From: Bacteroidetes bacterium 2013_40CM_41_45
GTDB lineage: Bacteria; Bacteroidota; Bacteroidia; AKYH767-A; 2013-40CM-41-45
Reading direction: 5' to 3'
DNA: 64,000 nt
Assembly (NCBI GenBank): GCA_002215675.1
Contig: NGFH01000002.1
Location: 533,887 to 597,886, forward strand
Shown here: piece by piece, positions 37,072 through 46,449 of the stretch
Position numbering within the stretch: position 1 is the stretch's first letter
Layout of the letters: every line of letters starts with the position of its first letter
Program-made: the position numbers and the translations under genes
Notes under the pieces: generated by a model
Told to the model about the DNA's origin: nothing
What the model saw: the letters and a program-made list of their open reading frames with translations, nothing else
The model's database searches: none

Positions 37072-38016
37072 CTATTTTTTCGCGTAAGCATCAATAATAT
37101 CCCGTACCAACTTATGACGGACAACATCTTGGGCATCGAGATAAACGAAGTCAATGCCCTTAACCCCTTTCAGGATATGGATTGCTTCTACCAGTCCCGA
37201 TGGCTGATGAGTGGGTAAATCAATCTGGGTTATATCACCGGTAACAATAAATTTAGCAGAAGGGCCCATACGGGTAAGAAACATTTTCAACTGGCTGTGG
37301 GTGGCATTCTGCGCTTCATCAAGAATTACAAAGGCGTTATCCAATGTGCGTCCTCGCATAAAGGCAAGCGGAGCAATTTCAATAATACCGCTTTCTATAT
37401 AGGTCTTTACTTTTTCGAACTGCAGCATATCATAAAGCGCATCGTATAACGGGCGCAGGTATGGGTCTATTTTTTCGCGCATATCACCGGGAAGGAACCC
37501 CAGGTTTTCTCCCGCCTCCACGGCAGGGCGCGTAAGGATAATTCTGCGGATTTCCCTGTCTTTGAGGGCACGCACGGCAAGAGCGACAGCCGTATAGGTC
37601 TTACCGGTTCCGGCAGGACCAATGGCAAACACAACATCATTCTCTTCACTGCTGGTAACCATTCGTTTTTGGTTTACCGTCCGTGCTTTTACGGTTAAGC
37701 CGTTTGGTCCAAAAACAAGCACATCGCCCGAAGCGGGCACAACAGGTTCATATTCCGGCTTCTTTTTATCAGAAAAGAAATGTTCTACATTGTCGGGGGT
37801 CAGGCTGCCCACCTTTTGGTAATGCTCGATGAGACGGGCAATTTTTTCGCTGAAACGGTGGATGTTTTTATCATCACCGATTACTTTTATTTCGCTTCCG
37901 CGCGAAATAAGCTTCAACTCCGGAAATTTTTTGCGGATAACATCAAGGTTGGTATCGTTGACACCGAAGAATTCAACGGGATTCAGCGTATCGATGGCTA
38001 TTACTACTTCACTCAA
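37072..38016 (-). CDS. phoH: PhoH family ATPase
   Basis: A 314-aa cytoplasmic protein with a small N-terminal domain ([20 protein letters not shown], a KH-like fold) and a P-loop ATPase core. Walker A is [12 protein letters not shown], Walker B is VILDEAQNA, and the sensor region is [13 protein letters not shown]. PhoH-like proteins are linked to RNA metabolism and helicase or ribonuclease activity (compare YbeZ). Length is normal. Confidence 0.92.
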   Translation of the reverse strand: MSEVVIAIDTLNPVEFFGVNDTNLDVIRKKFPELKLISRGSEIKVIGDDKNIHRFSEKIARLIEHYQKVGSLTPDNVEHFFSDKKKPEYEPVVPASGDVLVFGPNGLTVKARTVNQKRMVTSSEENDVVFAIGPAGTGKTYTAVALAVRALKDREIRRIILTRPAVEAGENLGFLPGDMREKIDPYLRPLYDALYDMLQFEKVKTYIESGIIEIAPLAFMRGRTLDNAFVILDEAQNATHSQLKMFLTRMGPSAKFIVTGDITQIDLPTHQPSGLVEAIHILKGVKGIDFVYLDAQDVVRHKLVRDIIDAYAKK

Positions 38017-38163
38017 GACCTTATAATTTTATGAACTAAATTCTCTGAAAAATTCCGTAACGCTGCTGAAGAATATGCGTTTAATTCCACCCAACTATAT
38101 TTAATATTGCACCGCAAATAAACAAATTATTTCCTTTACTTTTTCTCCTGAACGCCCGATTTC

Positions 38164-38952
38164 ATGCAAGTTATAACTCTTACTACCGATTGGGGGACCA
38201 GCGACCATTTTGCCGCTGCTTTTAAAGGGAAGATTCTTTGCGCCCTGCCGTCGGCAACCATCATAGATGTTTCTCATTCTGTTGAGCCATTTAATACCAT
38301 CAAGGCTTCGTATGTGCTCAAAAACTCGTACCCGAATTTCCCTGAAGGAACCATACATTTTGTGGGTGTGATGCGTTATGACAACATCCGTTCCCATGAA
38401 CCCAGGGAGATGAGGCGACTTGGCATTCGTTGCAATAATCATTTTTTTATAGGAAGCGATTCTGGAATTTTTTCTTTGGTATTGGGCGAAGCTCCGAAAG
38501 AAATTGTGATGCTTCCGCCTGTGGATTTCAGGAACGAAGCGGCACAGTATGTTGATGCCATTTCTCACATAGCTGCCGGAAAACCGATTGCGGAGTTGGG
38601 TTCTGTAAGCGAAAACATATCACAGAGCTATATGTTGAAGCCTGTTGTAGACAGCGCCATGGTGCGCTGCAATATTATTTACATCGATTCTTTCGGCAAT
38701 GCCGTTACCAATCTCTCTTCCGACCAGTTTGAAGAGGCGCGCAGGGCAAGAAAGTTTACGCTCTGGTTCCCGGATAACTCTCATTACCTCACTAATATCA
38801 GCAGTCACTACACCGATGTAGTTTCGGGTGAAGCGGTGGCTTTATTTAACAGTGCCGGATTGCTTGAAGTGGCGCAAAACTCCGGCAATGCAAATAAACT
38901 TATGGGCCTTAAGCTGATGGATACGGTGAGGATAGAGTTTTACGAGAAATAA
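38164..38952 (+). CDS. SAM hydroxide adenosyltransferase-like protein (DUF62)
   Basis: A 262-aa protein of the DUF62 / SAM-dependent chlorinase-fluorinase superfamily. The N-terminal domain starts VITLTTDWGTSDHFAAAFKG and later has HFFIGSDSGIFSL. The C-terminal beta domain has IIYIDSFGNAVTNLS. Most family members hydrolyse SAM to adenosine and methionine. The usual DPGVG segment after the first conserved strand is replaced (HFVGVMRYDNIRSHEP), so catalysis should be checked. A halogenase role is unlikely. It is followed after 5 nt by inverted heptad element B. Confidence 0.85.
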   Translation: MQVITLTTDWGTSDHFAAAFKGKILCALPSATIIDVSHSVEPFNTIKASYVLKNSYPNFPEGTIHFVGVMRYDNIRSHEPREMRRLGIRCNNHFFIGSDSGIFSLVLGEAPKEIVMLPPVDFRNEAAQYVDAISHIAAGKPIAELGSVSENISQSYMLKPVVDSAMVRCNIIYIDSFGNAVTNLSSDQFEEARRARKFTLWFPDNSHYLTNISSHYTDVVSGEAVALFNSAGLLEVAQNSGNANKLMGLKLMDTVRIEFYEK

Positions 38953-38957
38953 TAGAA

Positions 38958-39034
38958 GTTATACGTTATTAGTTATTTGTTATACGGGTTGTGCAATTAA
39001 TTTTGCGTGTAACTTTTAACGTATAACATATAAC
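38958..39034. repeat. Inverted heptad element B (29-nt arms)
   Basis: The left arm (38958-38986) is four GTTATNN units plus G. The right arm (39006-39034) is C plus four NNNTAAC units. The arms pair well across a 19-nt core. The element fills the gap from 5 nt after the DUF62 stop to 5 nt before the DinB start. Unit family and arm length are the same as element A at 11241-11334. Confidence 0.8.
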
Positions 39035-39039
39035 ACGAA

Positions 39040-39558
39040 ATGAAAATTTCGAAACCCTCTCTATTCGACTTATCAGAATATTATCAGACCTATCTTCATT
39101 ACGTGCCTGAAGATGATTTATTGCAGGCGCTGAAGGAACAAAAAACACTCATTGAAAATTTTGTAAACGGAATCCCACCTGCCAGAGAAACATTTCGTTA
39201 TGCAGAAGGGAAATGGATGGTGAAAGAAGTTGTGGGGCATCTGTGCGATACGGAAAGAATTCTTTCATATCGGGCGTTACGTATTGCGCGTAATGACAAA
39301 ACACCTATGGCAGGCTTTGACGAAAACCATTACACCCCTAATTCAAATTATAAAGACAGGACTCTTAAAAATATATCGGAGGAATTTCTTGCGGTACGCA
39401 CCGCAACCATTTTGCTTTTTGAAAATATGAGTGAAGAAATGTTTGACCGGAAAGGAATTGCCAATGACATCGAAATAACCGTAAGAGCAATTTTATTTTT
39501 CGCGGTTGCTCATGTGCGGCACCACATGAATGTTATAAAAGAAAGATATTTAAAATAA
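39040..39558 (+). CDS. DinB family four-helix protein
   Basis: A 172-aa DinB/YfiT-like protein, a four-helix bundle that usually binds a divalent metal through three histidines. Candidate ligands are His in VVGHLCDTERIL (about residue 67) and two in VRHHMNVIKERY near the C-terminus. Members include thiol-dependent transferases and nickel-inducible proteins. The substrate cannot be deduced. The start lies 5 nt after the inverted heptad element. Confidence 0.88.
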   Translation: MKISKPSLFDLSEYYQTYLHYVPEDDLLQALKEQKTLIENFVNGIPPARETFRYAEGKWMVKEVVGHLCDTERILSYRALRIARNDKTPMAGFDENHYTPNSNYKDRTLKNISEEFLAVRTATILLFENMSEEMFDRKGIANDIEITVRAILFFAVAHVRHHMNVIKERYLK

Positions 39559-39575
39559 AAAGTTGGATAAGAAGT

Positions 39576-39642
39576 TTTTACCACAGAGGCACGGAGACAC
39601 TGGGAAAAGCATTCTCTGTGCCGCTGTGTCTCTGTGGTAAAA
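39576..39642. repeat. Octad-period hairpin (CCACAGAG type)
   Basis: The 31-nt arms (39576-39606 and 39612-39642) are reverse complements at 25 of 31 positions around a 5-nt loop. Each arm holds three 8-nt units of the CCACAGAG type plus TTTTA ends. It lies between the convergent DinB and TonB-receptor genes, starting 17 nt after the DinB stop. It resembles the heptad elements in design but has an 8-nt period. Confidence 0.8.
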
Positions 39643-39659
39643 CTATTTGCATAGCAATT

Positions 39660-42056
39660 TCAGAAATCAACTTTGTAATAGAACAGCGGCAAAAAACCAA
39701 GCTGGTAAATTTCTTTTATCGGTTCTTCCTGCGGATGACTGGGGTCGTAAAAATAGGTCAGCTTTAAAATATTTTTCGTGTTGAGCAGGTTCACTAAATC
39801 AAAAGCAATCTCGTGCGTAACTTTCTTGGCATTAATCTTTATTCCGATTTTAAAATCGAGGCGAAAATAATCACGGAATCGTTCTGTATTTCGTAAGGAA
39901 TCAATTTCAATAATTTCTCCTGCTACGTTGCTCGCTGCCGTATCGACAGGCGTGTAGCGCAAGCCGCCGGCATAGGTGAGTTTTAGCCCTGTTGAAAGAA
40001 CAGTATTCTTACTCTTGCCCATTGTAAATTCTTTTCCACCAAGCAAATTAGCTGCGTAGTTTCCGTCAAAGCTTGTGTTGCGTTCAATTCCATCGCTGCC
40101 TTTATATTTTGAATCATATAATGAAGAGGTAAACAAAAGAAAATAGGTCTTGCTGAAAAATTTTTCGTAGGTAAATTCTACTCCGTAATTTTTTCCTGTC
40201 CCATCATTCACCAACTTTGGAGGAAAGAAACGGCTGAACACCGCGCCTTCGTTAAGTACTGTGTACGATGATTTACTTTCTGACACCGGCACATCGTACA
40301 GATGCATATAATATGTTTCAATTTTTATTCGTGAATTCTTTTTGAAGGAATAATCATACCCAAGAACATAATGAATGCTACGTGTGAAATCGAGCGATTT
40401 ATTATGCATATAAGGAGGATCAAAACCATCTGTGACCTGGTGGAAATAAATATAGTATGGCTGTATTTGGCTATGTAACCCTGCGGCAATATTCAGCGAC
40501 TGGTTATCTTTTAAATTCCACCTTAGTCCCACGCGCGGTTCAATGGCAGCGCTGTTATTGAGAGTCAAAAGTTGTCCATGCAACCCGGCATTCAAAATAA
40601 AACGCTCAGAGAATTTATGCTTGTACTGTAAATAGGGTTGAAGCAGGTAAGTATCTCCTTTAAAATCCAGCCGCCTTTTGTAAGCATATTCCGCCCTGTT
40701 GTACGTGCTGTCCTGCAGGTCAAAATCCATTCGTACCACACTCACCCCGGTTTTTATACTTGAAGCAGCGTTGTATTTTTTGTTGAATGAAAAATCTCCC
40801 GATAACCTTCCCGTCAAAAAATTATACCTGATATCGGGCACGATAGAATCAATAAGGAATTGTGAATTGCGATAAACGTAATCATCATTAGCAAAGGCCT
40901 TGCTCTTCTGGTAGCCGAATGTAAATTTCCAATACGCATTGTTCTTCATTATAATCATTTTTGACACGCCTATCATTCCCAGTGAAGTGCGGAAATCCTG
41001 GTCCTGGTTATTCTCCCCGTAAATTTCCTTGACCGGCCCGGTGTATTTACTTACAAGGATGTTAATGCGGCTCGTTCCACCGATTCCGAAAACAGAAAAA
41101 TTATTTTTCGGAAAATTTATTTTGAACGACAAGTCCTGGTAATCGGGCACCGCCTGCGTTCCGATTTTTATTTTAAACGATTCAAATAACTGCAATGTTG
41201 AATAACGGTAGGCAAACTGGAAAGAAGATTTTTTTTCTTTCGATAGCGGACCTTCCGCAGACAATTCAGTTCCAAGAAATCCTAGTTGTGCTGAGTATTC
41301 CTGCTTTTCATCATTACCATTCCTGAATTTCAGGTCAAAGACAGCAGCAACAGAATTGCCGAACTCCGCGGGAAACGCTCCGGTCAGGAAATCGGAATTG
41401 TCAATCGACTTGCTGTTAATCATGCTTACACCACCGCCTGTTGTGCCCGGTACTGCAAAGTGATTGGGATTCGGCACATCGATACCATTGATTCTCCACA
41501 GCACTCCCAGCGGTGAATTGCCGCGCACCACAATATCGTTTCTCGAATCATCGCTGCCCTGCACACCGGCAAAATTTCTTGCCATGCGCCCGGGGTCTGA
41601 ACGGCTCCCCGCATAGCGGTTGGTCTCATCAACAGAAAACATTCTTGCACTTCCCATAGCCATATCATTAAGCGCTTCGTTTTTAACCACCCCGCTTATT
41701 TCAACCGCTTTTAATTCGGTCAGACTTTCTTCCAACGCCACGTTAACAATCGTTTCCTTTCCCGAATTCACAATAACATCGCTCACCCAGACGGGCGTAT
41801 ATCCAAGCAACAACGCCTTAAGAAAATATCTTCCAAGTGAAACGCGTTCAATTCTGAAATAGCCATTTGTATCGCTCAAGGCGCCCTCCTTCATCACAGA
41901 TGAGTCGGCAAACAATGCAACGGTCGCAAATGGCAGAGGCATTCCACTTTCCTTATCCATAATTCTTCCGCGAACGGTTTGCGTTCTTTCTTGTGCAGTT
42001 CCTTCCAAAATGTTGAAAAGAAAAAGGAAAATGAAAATAACTTTTTGTGGATGCAT
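39660..42056 (-). CDS. TonB-dependent outer-membrane receptor with N-terminal CarboxypepD_reg domain
   Basis: A 798-aa receptor. After a signal peptide (MHPQKVIFIFLFLFNILEGTAQ) comes a carboxypeptidase regulatory-like beta domain (about 25-110: VRGRIMDKESGMPLPFATVAL), then a plug domain (SDDSRNDIVVRGNSPLGVLWRINGIDVPNPNHF) and a beta-barrel ending in an aromatic residue (FYYKVDF). A longer frame begins at 42116. I prefer the start at 42056 because it gives a standard signal peptide. No SusD partner follows. It is last in a three-gene minus-strand operon with a CsgG-like protein. Substrate unknown. Confidence 0.9.
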   Translation of the reverse strand: MHPQKVIFIFLFLFNILEGTAQERTQTVRGRIMDKESGMPLPFATVALFADSSVMKEGALSDTNGYFRIERVSLGRYFLKALLLGYTPVWVSDVIVNSGKETIVNVALEESLTELKAVEISGVVKNEALNDMAMGSARMFSVDETNRYAGSRSDPGRMARNFAGVQGSDDSRNDIVVRGNSPLGVLWRINGIDVPNPNHFAVPGTTGGGVSMINSKSIDNSDFLTGAFPAEFGNSVAAVFDLKFRNGNDEKQEYSAQLGFLGTELSAEGPLSKEKKSSFQFAYRYSTLQLFESFKIKIGTQAVPDYQDLSFKINFPKNNFSVFGIGGTSRINILVSKYTGPVKEIYGENNQDQDFRTSLGMIGVSKMIIMKNNAYWKFTFGYQKSKAFANDDYVYRNSQFLIDSIVPDIRYNFLTGRLSGDFSFNKKYNAASSIKTGVSVVRMDFDLQDSTYNRAEYAYKRRLDFKGDTYLLQPYLQYKHKFSERFILNAGLHGQLLTLNNSAAIEPRVGLRWNLKDNQSLNIAAGLHSQIQPYYIYFHQVTDGFDPPYMHNKSLDFTRSIHYVLGYDYSFKKNSRIKIETYYMHLYDVPVSESKSSYTVLNEGAVFSRFFPPKLVNDGTGKNYGVEFTYEKFFSKTYFLLFTSSLYDSKYKGSDGIERNTSFDGNYAANLLGGKEFTMGKSKNTVLSTGLKLTYAGGLRYTPVDTAASNVAGEIIEIDSLRNTERFRDYFRLDFKIGIKINAKKVTHEIAFDLVNLLNTKNILKLTYFYDPSHPQEEPIKEIYQLGFLPLFYYKVDF

Positions 42057-42118
42057 CAGGTATTCAGCTTGCCTGCAAAATAAAAGGAATATTCCTATCC
42101 ATAGCGTACCGGCCATTG

Positions 42119-42790
42119 CTATAACAACAATAGTAAAAGAATAGTAAGTCCCGCAGAAAATCCACCAAAAACATTACCAAGTTTTTTATTGGTTGCTTTC
42201 TTTTTATAACCGGCATAATAATCTTTATCCTGGAGTTTCATCACGTTCGGATTGTCTGAATTATACATCTGCGGCTTGGTGGCGCCAATGATGGGCAAAG
42301 TAACCATCCATCCTAACCCGGGTACCATGCCGCTTACAAAGCCACCAATAGCAGCACCGGTGCCATTATAATATTTTTCTGCATCGCGATAGCCCTGCAC
42401 ATATTGGCCTTTCATTTTAACCTTCGCGGGTATCCGAATGGCTGCTCGCTCTTCAGTTGTTATGGAATCTGTCGTGCCGGAAATTTCAGCGCTTGCTTTT
42501 TCAAGCGAGTCATTTGCATTGAAGAAATAGTCAGCATCAGGCGTATGTATTTTTTCTACATCAGCAATCAAAGCATCGTGCAGGTTTCCGTTCAGCTCGT
42601 ATTCCAGGATGTTGGAATGGAGTTGCCATAATTGAGCATCTTCAACCTGCTTTCCATCTTTCATAATAATAACCACTTTTTCCTGGAAGCATTCTATACT
42701 CTGCGAAAATGCTTCAACGCATGTGAACAGCAAGGGAATAAGCAGCATTATGCTCAGGATTTTATTTCGCATATCCGGATTATTTTTCAT
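42119..42790 (-). CDS. Exported protein of unknown function
   Basis: A 223-aa protein with a signal peptide (likely from Met7: MRNKILSIMLLIPLLFTCVEAFSQ). The first domain (KVVIIMKDGKQVEDAQLWQL, IADVEKIHTPDADYFF) resembles small beta domains of envelope proteins. A Gly-rich hydrophobic stretch near 145-170 and a hydrophobic C-terminus (GGFSAGLTILLLLLL) suggest membrane insertion. I do not recognise a family. It lies between the CsgG-like and TonB-receptor genes with gaps of about 20 and 60 nt. Confidence 0.65.
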   Translation of the reverse strand: MKNNPDMRNKILSIMLLIPLLFTCVEAFSQSIECFQEKVVIIMKDGKQVEDAQLWQLHSNILEYELNGNLHDALIADVEKIHTPDADYFFNANDSLEKASAEISGTTDSITTEERAAIRIPAKVKMKGQYVQGYRDAEKYYNGTGAAIGGFVSGMVPGLGWMVTLPIIGATKPQMYNSDNPNVMKLQDKDYYAGYKKKATNKKLGNVFGGFSAGLTILLLLLL

Positions 42791-42811
42791 GGCTTTAATT
42801 TTTAATTCAAG

Positions 42812-43957
42812 TTACTTTGACGAGGGTTTGTAGATATTGAACCCGAAGGATAACCCGTAAACCGAGCCTTCTTTTCTGGGTATCATATAAACATTCACCG
42901 GCAGGTTCAGGTATCCTGATTTGAAAGTTTTGCCGACAGCAATTACCAGCCCTGCAGATAAAGATGCAATGCCCCTGTCATCTATATTACTTACAATGGG
43001 AAAAGGATTGGGTCCGTTACTATAATTCCATTCATGTACAAGATGCCAGTCCTTTACAGGGTCATAGGTAAGATTCCCGTCGGCATCCTTGTGCATTTGA
43101 TAATAGCCGTCGGCCTTCTTTATAAAACGCAACGTGGGCCCAAAAGCAATTTCCCATCCCTGGCGGTTAAGGCGAAAGCCATTCAAAAAAGTGAAGGCGG
43201 GAATAAACCTTCCGGACTCCAGGCCAGAAGCAGTGAAAATAAATTCTACAAGCCCCGAAAAATTTCCTGACGAGAGGTACTGCATTTCCTGCTGCCAGCC
43301 GATAAGAGAAGAAATGGTGTACATTCCCAATCCTCCATAAGGTACTTTATCTGCTCTCATCCGCTCACCTGCAATGCCATCGGTATAATAAATTCCTGCC
43401 CGCGGGCCGCTCAGGTTTAGTTTTGTCAAGGGACTTTCAATGGGCTGGTTATATGAAACAAGCACACTCTCTGCATTCAAATCCGGTTCAATGCCTGCAA
43501 GTTTCCCTACTGAAATCTCAATCATTTTCTGAATTTCTTTCTGAAGATTCAAATACTCCGTGGTATTTGTTTTTTCTATCTCACCCGTTTTCACATCCAG
43601 CACTTTCATGGTCACGGCAATTTTTTCTCCGAAACGTTCTATGCTTCCCAGCATCATTTTATCAGCATGCAAAAGTTTTCCTGCTTCCAGCACACATGAT
43701 TTTCCGAGGCAATTGCTCATGTCGACATTGTTCTTCTTTAAAATGTCTTTGACATCAAATACATCAAGCACCTCATATACTTTGGCCTTTTCCATTTCAA
43801 GGCGAACCATATTACCTATGGCTTCCGCATCGGGAATAACACCTTTGCTTTCAATGTTCAATACAGCAAGTGTTGCTTTGCTTTGTGCAACTGCAACGAA
43901 ATTTGTTGCTATCATAATCCCTATAATAGCATAGATGGTTTTGTAAATTGTTTTCAT
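42812..43957 (-). CDS. CsgG/LpoB-like exported protein
   Basis: A 381-aa exported protein. After the signal peptide (VAVAQ) comes a CsgG-like domain: ATLAVLNIESKGVIPDAEAIGNMVRLEMEK, SNCLGKSCVLEAGKLLHADKMMLGSIERFGEKIAVTMKVLDVKTGEIE. The paired Cys in CLGKSC are a recurring mark of this group in Bacteroidota. The C-terminal half (about 190-381) looks like beta strands of an outer-membrane protein. It heads an operon with an unknown exported protein and a TonB-dependent receptor. Function is inferred only as envelope-related. Confidence 0.75.
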   Translation of the reverse strand: MKTIYKTIYAIIGIMIATNFVAVAQSKATLAVLNIESKGVIPDAEAIGNMVRLEMEKAKVYEVLDVFDVKDILKKNNVDMSNCLGKSCVLEAGKLLHADKMMLGSIERFGEKIAVTMKVLDVKTGEIEKTNTTEYLNLQKEIQKMIEISVGKLAGIEPDLNAESVLVSYNQPIESPLTKLNLSGPRAGIYYTDGIAGERMRADKVPYGGLGMYTISSLIGWQQEMQYLSSGNFSGLVEFIFTASGLESGRFIPAFTFLNGFRLNRQGWEIAFGPTLRFIKKADGYYQMHKDADGNLTYDPVKDWHLVHEWNYSNGPNPFPIVSNIDDRGIASLSAGLVIAVGKTFKSGYLNLPVNVYMIPRKEGSVYGLSFGFNIYKPSSK

Positions 43958-44210
43958 TTTGTTTTTAGTTTTAAGGGTTTAATTATTTTAAAAAACTTAT
44001 AGGGTCGAAAGTATCTGCGCCAATACCCTTACACTAATTGATTTCTGCGTGCCTATCTTCAATGTTGAGGGGAAATGCATATTGTGCCTATAAAAAGCAT
44101 TTGCTTATGTTTGCTTTTGCAAAAAGCAAGACGAGAGAAAATCGAATTCGCAGAATCTGCAAAAAACAGTTTCGCGATAAGCAGTAAATACTAAACAATA
44201 ATCCGGCTAA

Positions 44211-45218
44211 ATGGAATCATCGGTGCTTCAGCAGATGTTATTCGAACAGATTAAAAAAAATCTGGCTCCGCATATTTCATTGGTCGATGAAATTGCAGAG
44301 GTTCTCTCCATCAGCAATGACAGCGCATACCGCAGGATACGAGGCGAAAAGCACCTGGCATTTGAGGAACTGCAGAAGCTCGCACATCATTATCGTCTTT
44401 CATTAGATGCAATGCTGAACCTGCAAACAGACAGTGCCGTTTTTCACGGCAGCTACATTACGCGCCAGAATTTTGACTTTGCTACGTACTTAAAAGACAT
44501 GCTGCGCCAGATTCAGCATGTGAACAGCTTTGAGAAAAAAGATTTTTTTTATGAAGCGAAGGACGTTCCCCCGTTTTATTATTTCCAGTTTCCCGAGCTT
44601 GCTGCATTCAAATATTTTTTTTGGATGAAGACCATTCTTCAATATCCCGAATACAGCAAAAGTTTTTATGAACCCGAAACGGTTTCAAAAGATATTATTG
44701 AAACAGGAAAAAAAATCATTGAAACCTATTGCGCTGTTCCATCTGTTGAGTTCTGGAGTGTGGAGACGGTAAATATTACGCTGCGCCAGATTGACTTTTA
44801 TAAGGAGTCGGGTGTATTCAGGAAAAAGGAGCACGTACAACTTCTGTATGACCAGTTCCTGGCTCTTATTGAACACGTAGAAAAACAAGCCGAAACGGGG
44901 GCAAAATTTCTTGCCGATAAAACCCCCGAAAGTTCCGCGACTCCGTTCAAATTATTTTACAACGAGGTAATGCTGGGGCATAACATCATTCTTGCCATTA
45001 CGGGTGAATCAAAAATTGTGTTCCTCATTCACGGTACGCTTAATTATTTAATCACTACCGATGCGCGATTCTGCAATTACACCTACGAAACCATGCAAAA
45101 TCTTATGCGCAAATCAGTCCTCATCAGTGGAACAGGAGAAAAAGAAAGAAGCAAATTTTTCAATATTCTTAAAAATAAAATCATGGAAAAGAGAGAGTCA
45201 ATTTCTGTAGCTCTCTGA
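44211..45218 (+). CDS. Helix-turn-helix transcriptional regulator
   Basis: A 335-aa protein with an N-terminal HTH (about 24-60: LVDEIAEVLSISNDSAYRRIRGEKHLAFEELQKLAHHYRLSLD), an XRE-like arrangement, followed by a long helical domain with no enzymatic motif. Bacteroidota encode many such regulators, and their ligands are mostly unknown. It lies 122 nt upstream of a fatty acid desaturase on the same strand and may control it or sense membrane state, which is inference from position. Confidence 0.75.
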   Translation: MESSVLQQMLFEQIKKNLAPHISLVDEIAEVLSISNDSAYRRIRGEKHLAFEELQKLAHHYRLSLDAMLNLQTDSAVFHGSYITRQNFDFATYLKDMLRQIQHVNSFEKKDFFYEAKDVPPFYYFQFPELAAFKYFFWMKTILQYPEYSKSFYEPETVSKDIIETGKKIIETYCAVPSVEFWSVETVNITLRQIDFYKESGVFRKKEHVQLLYDQFLALIEHVEKQAETGAKFLADKTPESSATPFKLFYNEVMLGHNIILAITGESKIVFLIHGTLNYLITTDARFCNYTYETMQNLMRKSVLISGTGEKERSKFFNILKNKIMEKRESISVAL

Positions 45219-45340
45219 ATTAAGCGTATTTCTGTCTTTATTTTTCATCAATTGCTTGTTACTGAAACTAATTCATGTTCACTAACGAATAAAGAAACTA
45301 TCTTCGGCATCTCAACGAATAATAAACAGAATTTAGAATT

Positions 45341-46405
45341 ATGTCGCAGTTAAAATTTAGCGGTAATCAGTCAGCATTTTACTCTGACCTTAAGGAAAGG
45401 GTGAACCAGTATTTCGCTAAAAGAAATAAAAGACAATATGGCGACCACCGGATTTATCTAAAGGCGGGCGTTTTACTGACTACGTTTTTCACCACATTTA
45501 TTATACTGGTATTCTTTACTCCGCCTGTTTGGCTAAGTATTTTACTTTGCGTTGTTCTTGGGCTTGCAACTGCCGGCATAGGGTTCAACGTAATGCATGA
45601 CGGAAGCCATGGAAGTTTTTCTTCCAGCCGTTTCGTAAACCGGCTTGCTACTCTTACGCTTAATTTTCTGGGTGCAAGCTCTTATTTCTGGAATATAAAA
45701 CATGTAGTTGTGCACCACACCTTCACTAATATTGACGGGCACGATGATGATATTCATAATGAACCGTTCCTGCGTATGTGCAACTCGCAGAAGAAATTAT
45801 GGATTCACCGCTTTCAGCATATCCACTGGATAGTTATGTACGGGTTAACCTACACCTCGTGGGTATTTTACCTGGATCTTAAAAAATATTTTTCCAGGAA
45901 GATTGCCGCCAAAGAAAATATCCAGATGAGTTTGGCAGCTCATTTTGGTTTCTGGATTACGAAAGCGGTACACATATTTATCTTCTTTGTGCTTCCGCTG
46001 ATGTTTATGCCTTTATCGTATTTCATTGTAGGTTACATTATTTTTTCATTCACCACAGGATTTGTAACCAGCGTTATATTTCAACTGGCGCATGCCGTTG
46101 AGCACACAGAATTTATGGAAGTAAAGAGCGAACAAAAAGTTCTTGAGAACGATTGGGCGATTCACCAGGTAAAAACAACATCGAACTTTGCAACGAGAAG
46201 TAAGCTCATCACTTTTTTTGCCGGTGGGTTGAATTTTCAGATAGAGCACCATTTGTTTCCAAAAGTTTCTCACATCTTTTATCCCGAGCTAAGCATTATC
46301 GTCAGGAATGTTTGTGCTGAGTATGGAATCGTTTATGGTGAGCACCGTACTCTTGCCCTCGCCATTGCTTCGCACGTGCGGTTTTTGAAAAAGATGGGCA
46401 GATAA
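45341..46405 (+). CDS. Membrane fatty acid (acyl-CoA/lipid) desaturase
   Basis: A 354-aa integral membrane di-iron desaturase. The three histidine boxes are present: HDGSHG (86-91), HVVVHH (121-126) and QIEHH (300-304). The QxxHH third box is characteristic of front-end and linoleoyl-CoA desaturase-like enzymes. Hydrophobic helices flank the boxes. It introduces double bonds in acyl chains and should adjust membrane fluidity. The upstream HTH regulator is a plausible partner. A TCAATAA heptad array follows 8 nt after the stop. Confidence 0.92.
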   Translation: MSQLKFSGNQSAFYSDLKERVNQYFAKRNKRQYGDHRIYLKAGVLLTTFFTTFIILVFFTPPVWLSILLCVVLGLATAGIGFNVMHDGSHGSFSSSRFVNRLATLTLNFLGASSYFWNIKHVVVHHTFTNIDGHDDDIHNEPFLRMCNSQKKLWIHRFQHIHWIVMYGLTYTSWVFYLDLKKYFSRKIAAKENIQMSLAAHFGFWITKAVHIFIFFVLPLMFMPLSYFIVGYIIFSFTTGFVTSVIFQLAHAVEHTEFMEVKSEQKVLENDWAIHQVKTTSNFATRSKLITFFAGGLNFQIEHHLFPKVSHIFYPELSIIVRNVCAEYGIVYGEHRTLALAIASHVRFLKKMGR

Positions 46406-46413
46406 TCTGGTTA

Positions 46414-46448
46414 TCAATAATCAATAATCAATAATCAATAATCAGTGA
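46414..46448. repeat. Tandem heptad array (TCAATAA)
   Basis: Four identical TCAATAA units and one TCAGTGA run with an exact 7-nt period between the convergent desaturase and homogentisate dioxygenase genes, ending 1 nt before the latter's stop. No inverted partner is seen. Confidence 0.85.
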
Positions 46449-46449
46449 C

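Noticed and set aside
38164-38952. Halogenase (SAM chlorinase/fluorinase)
   Set aside because: The superfamily name suggests it, but most members are SAM hydrolases and no halide-site evidence is visible.
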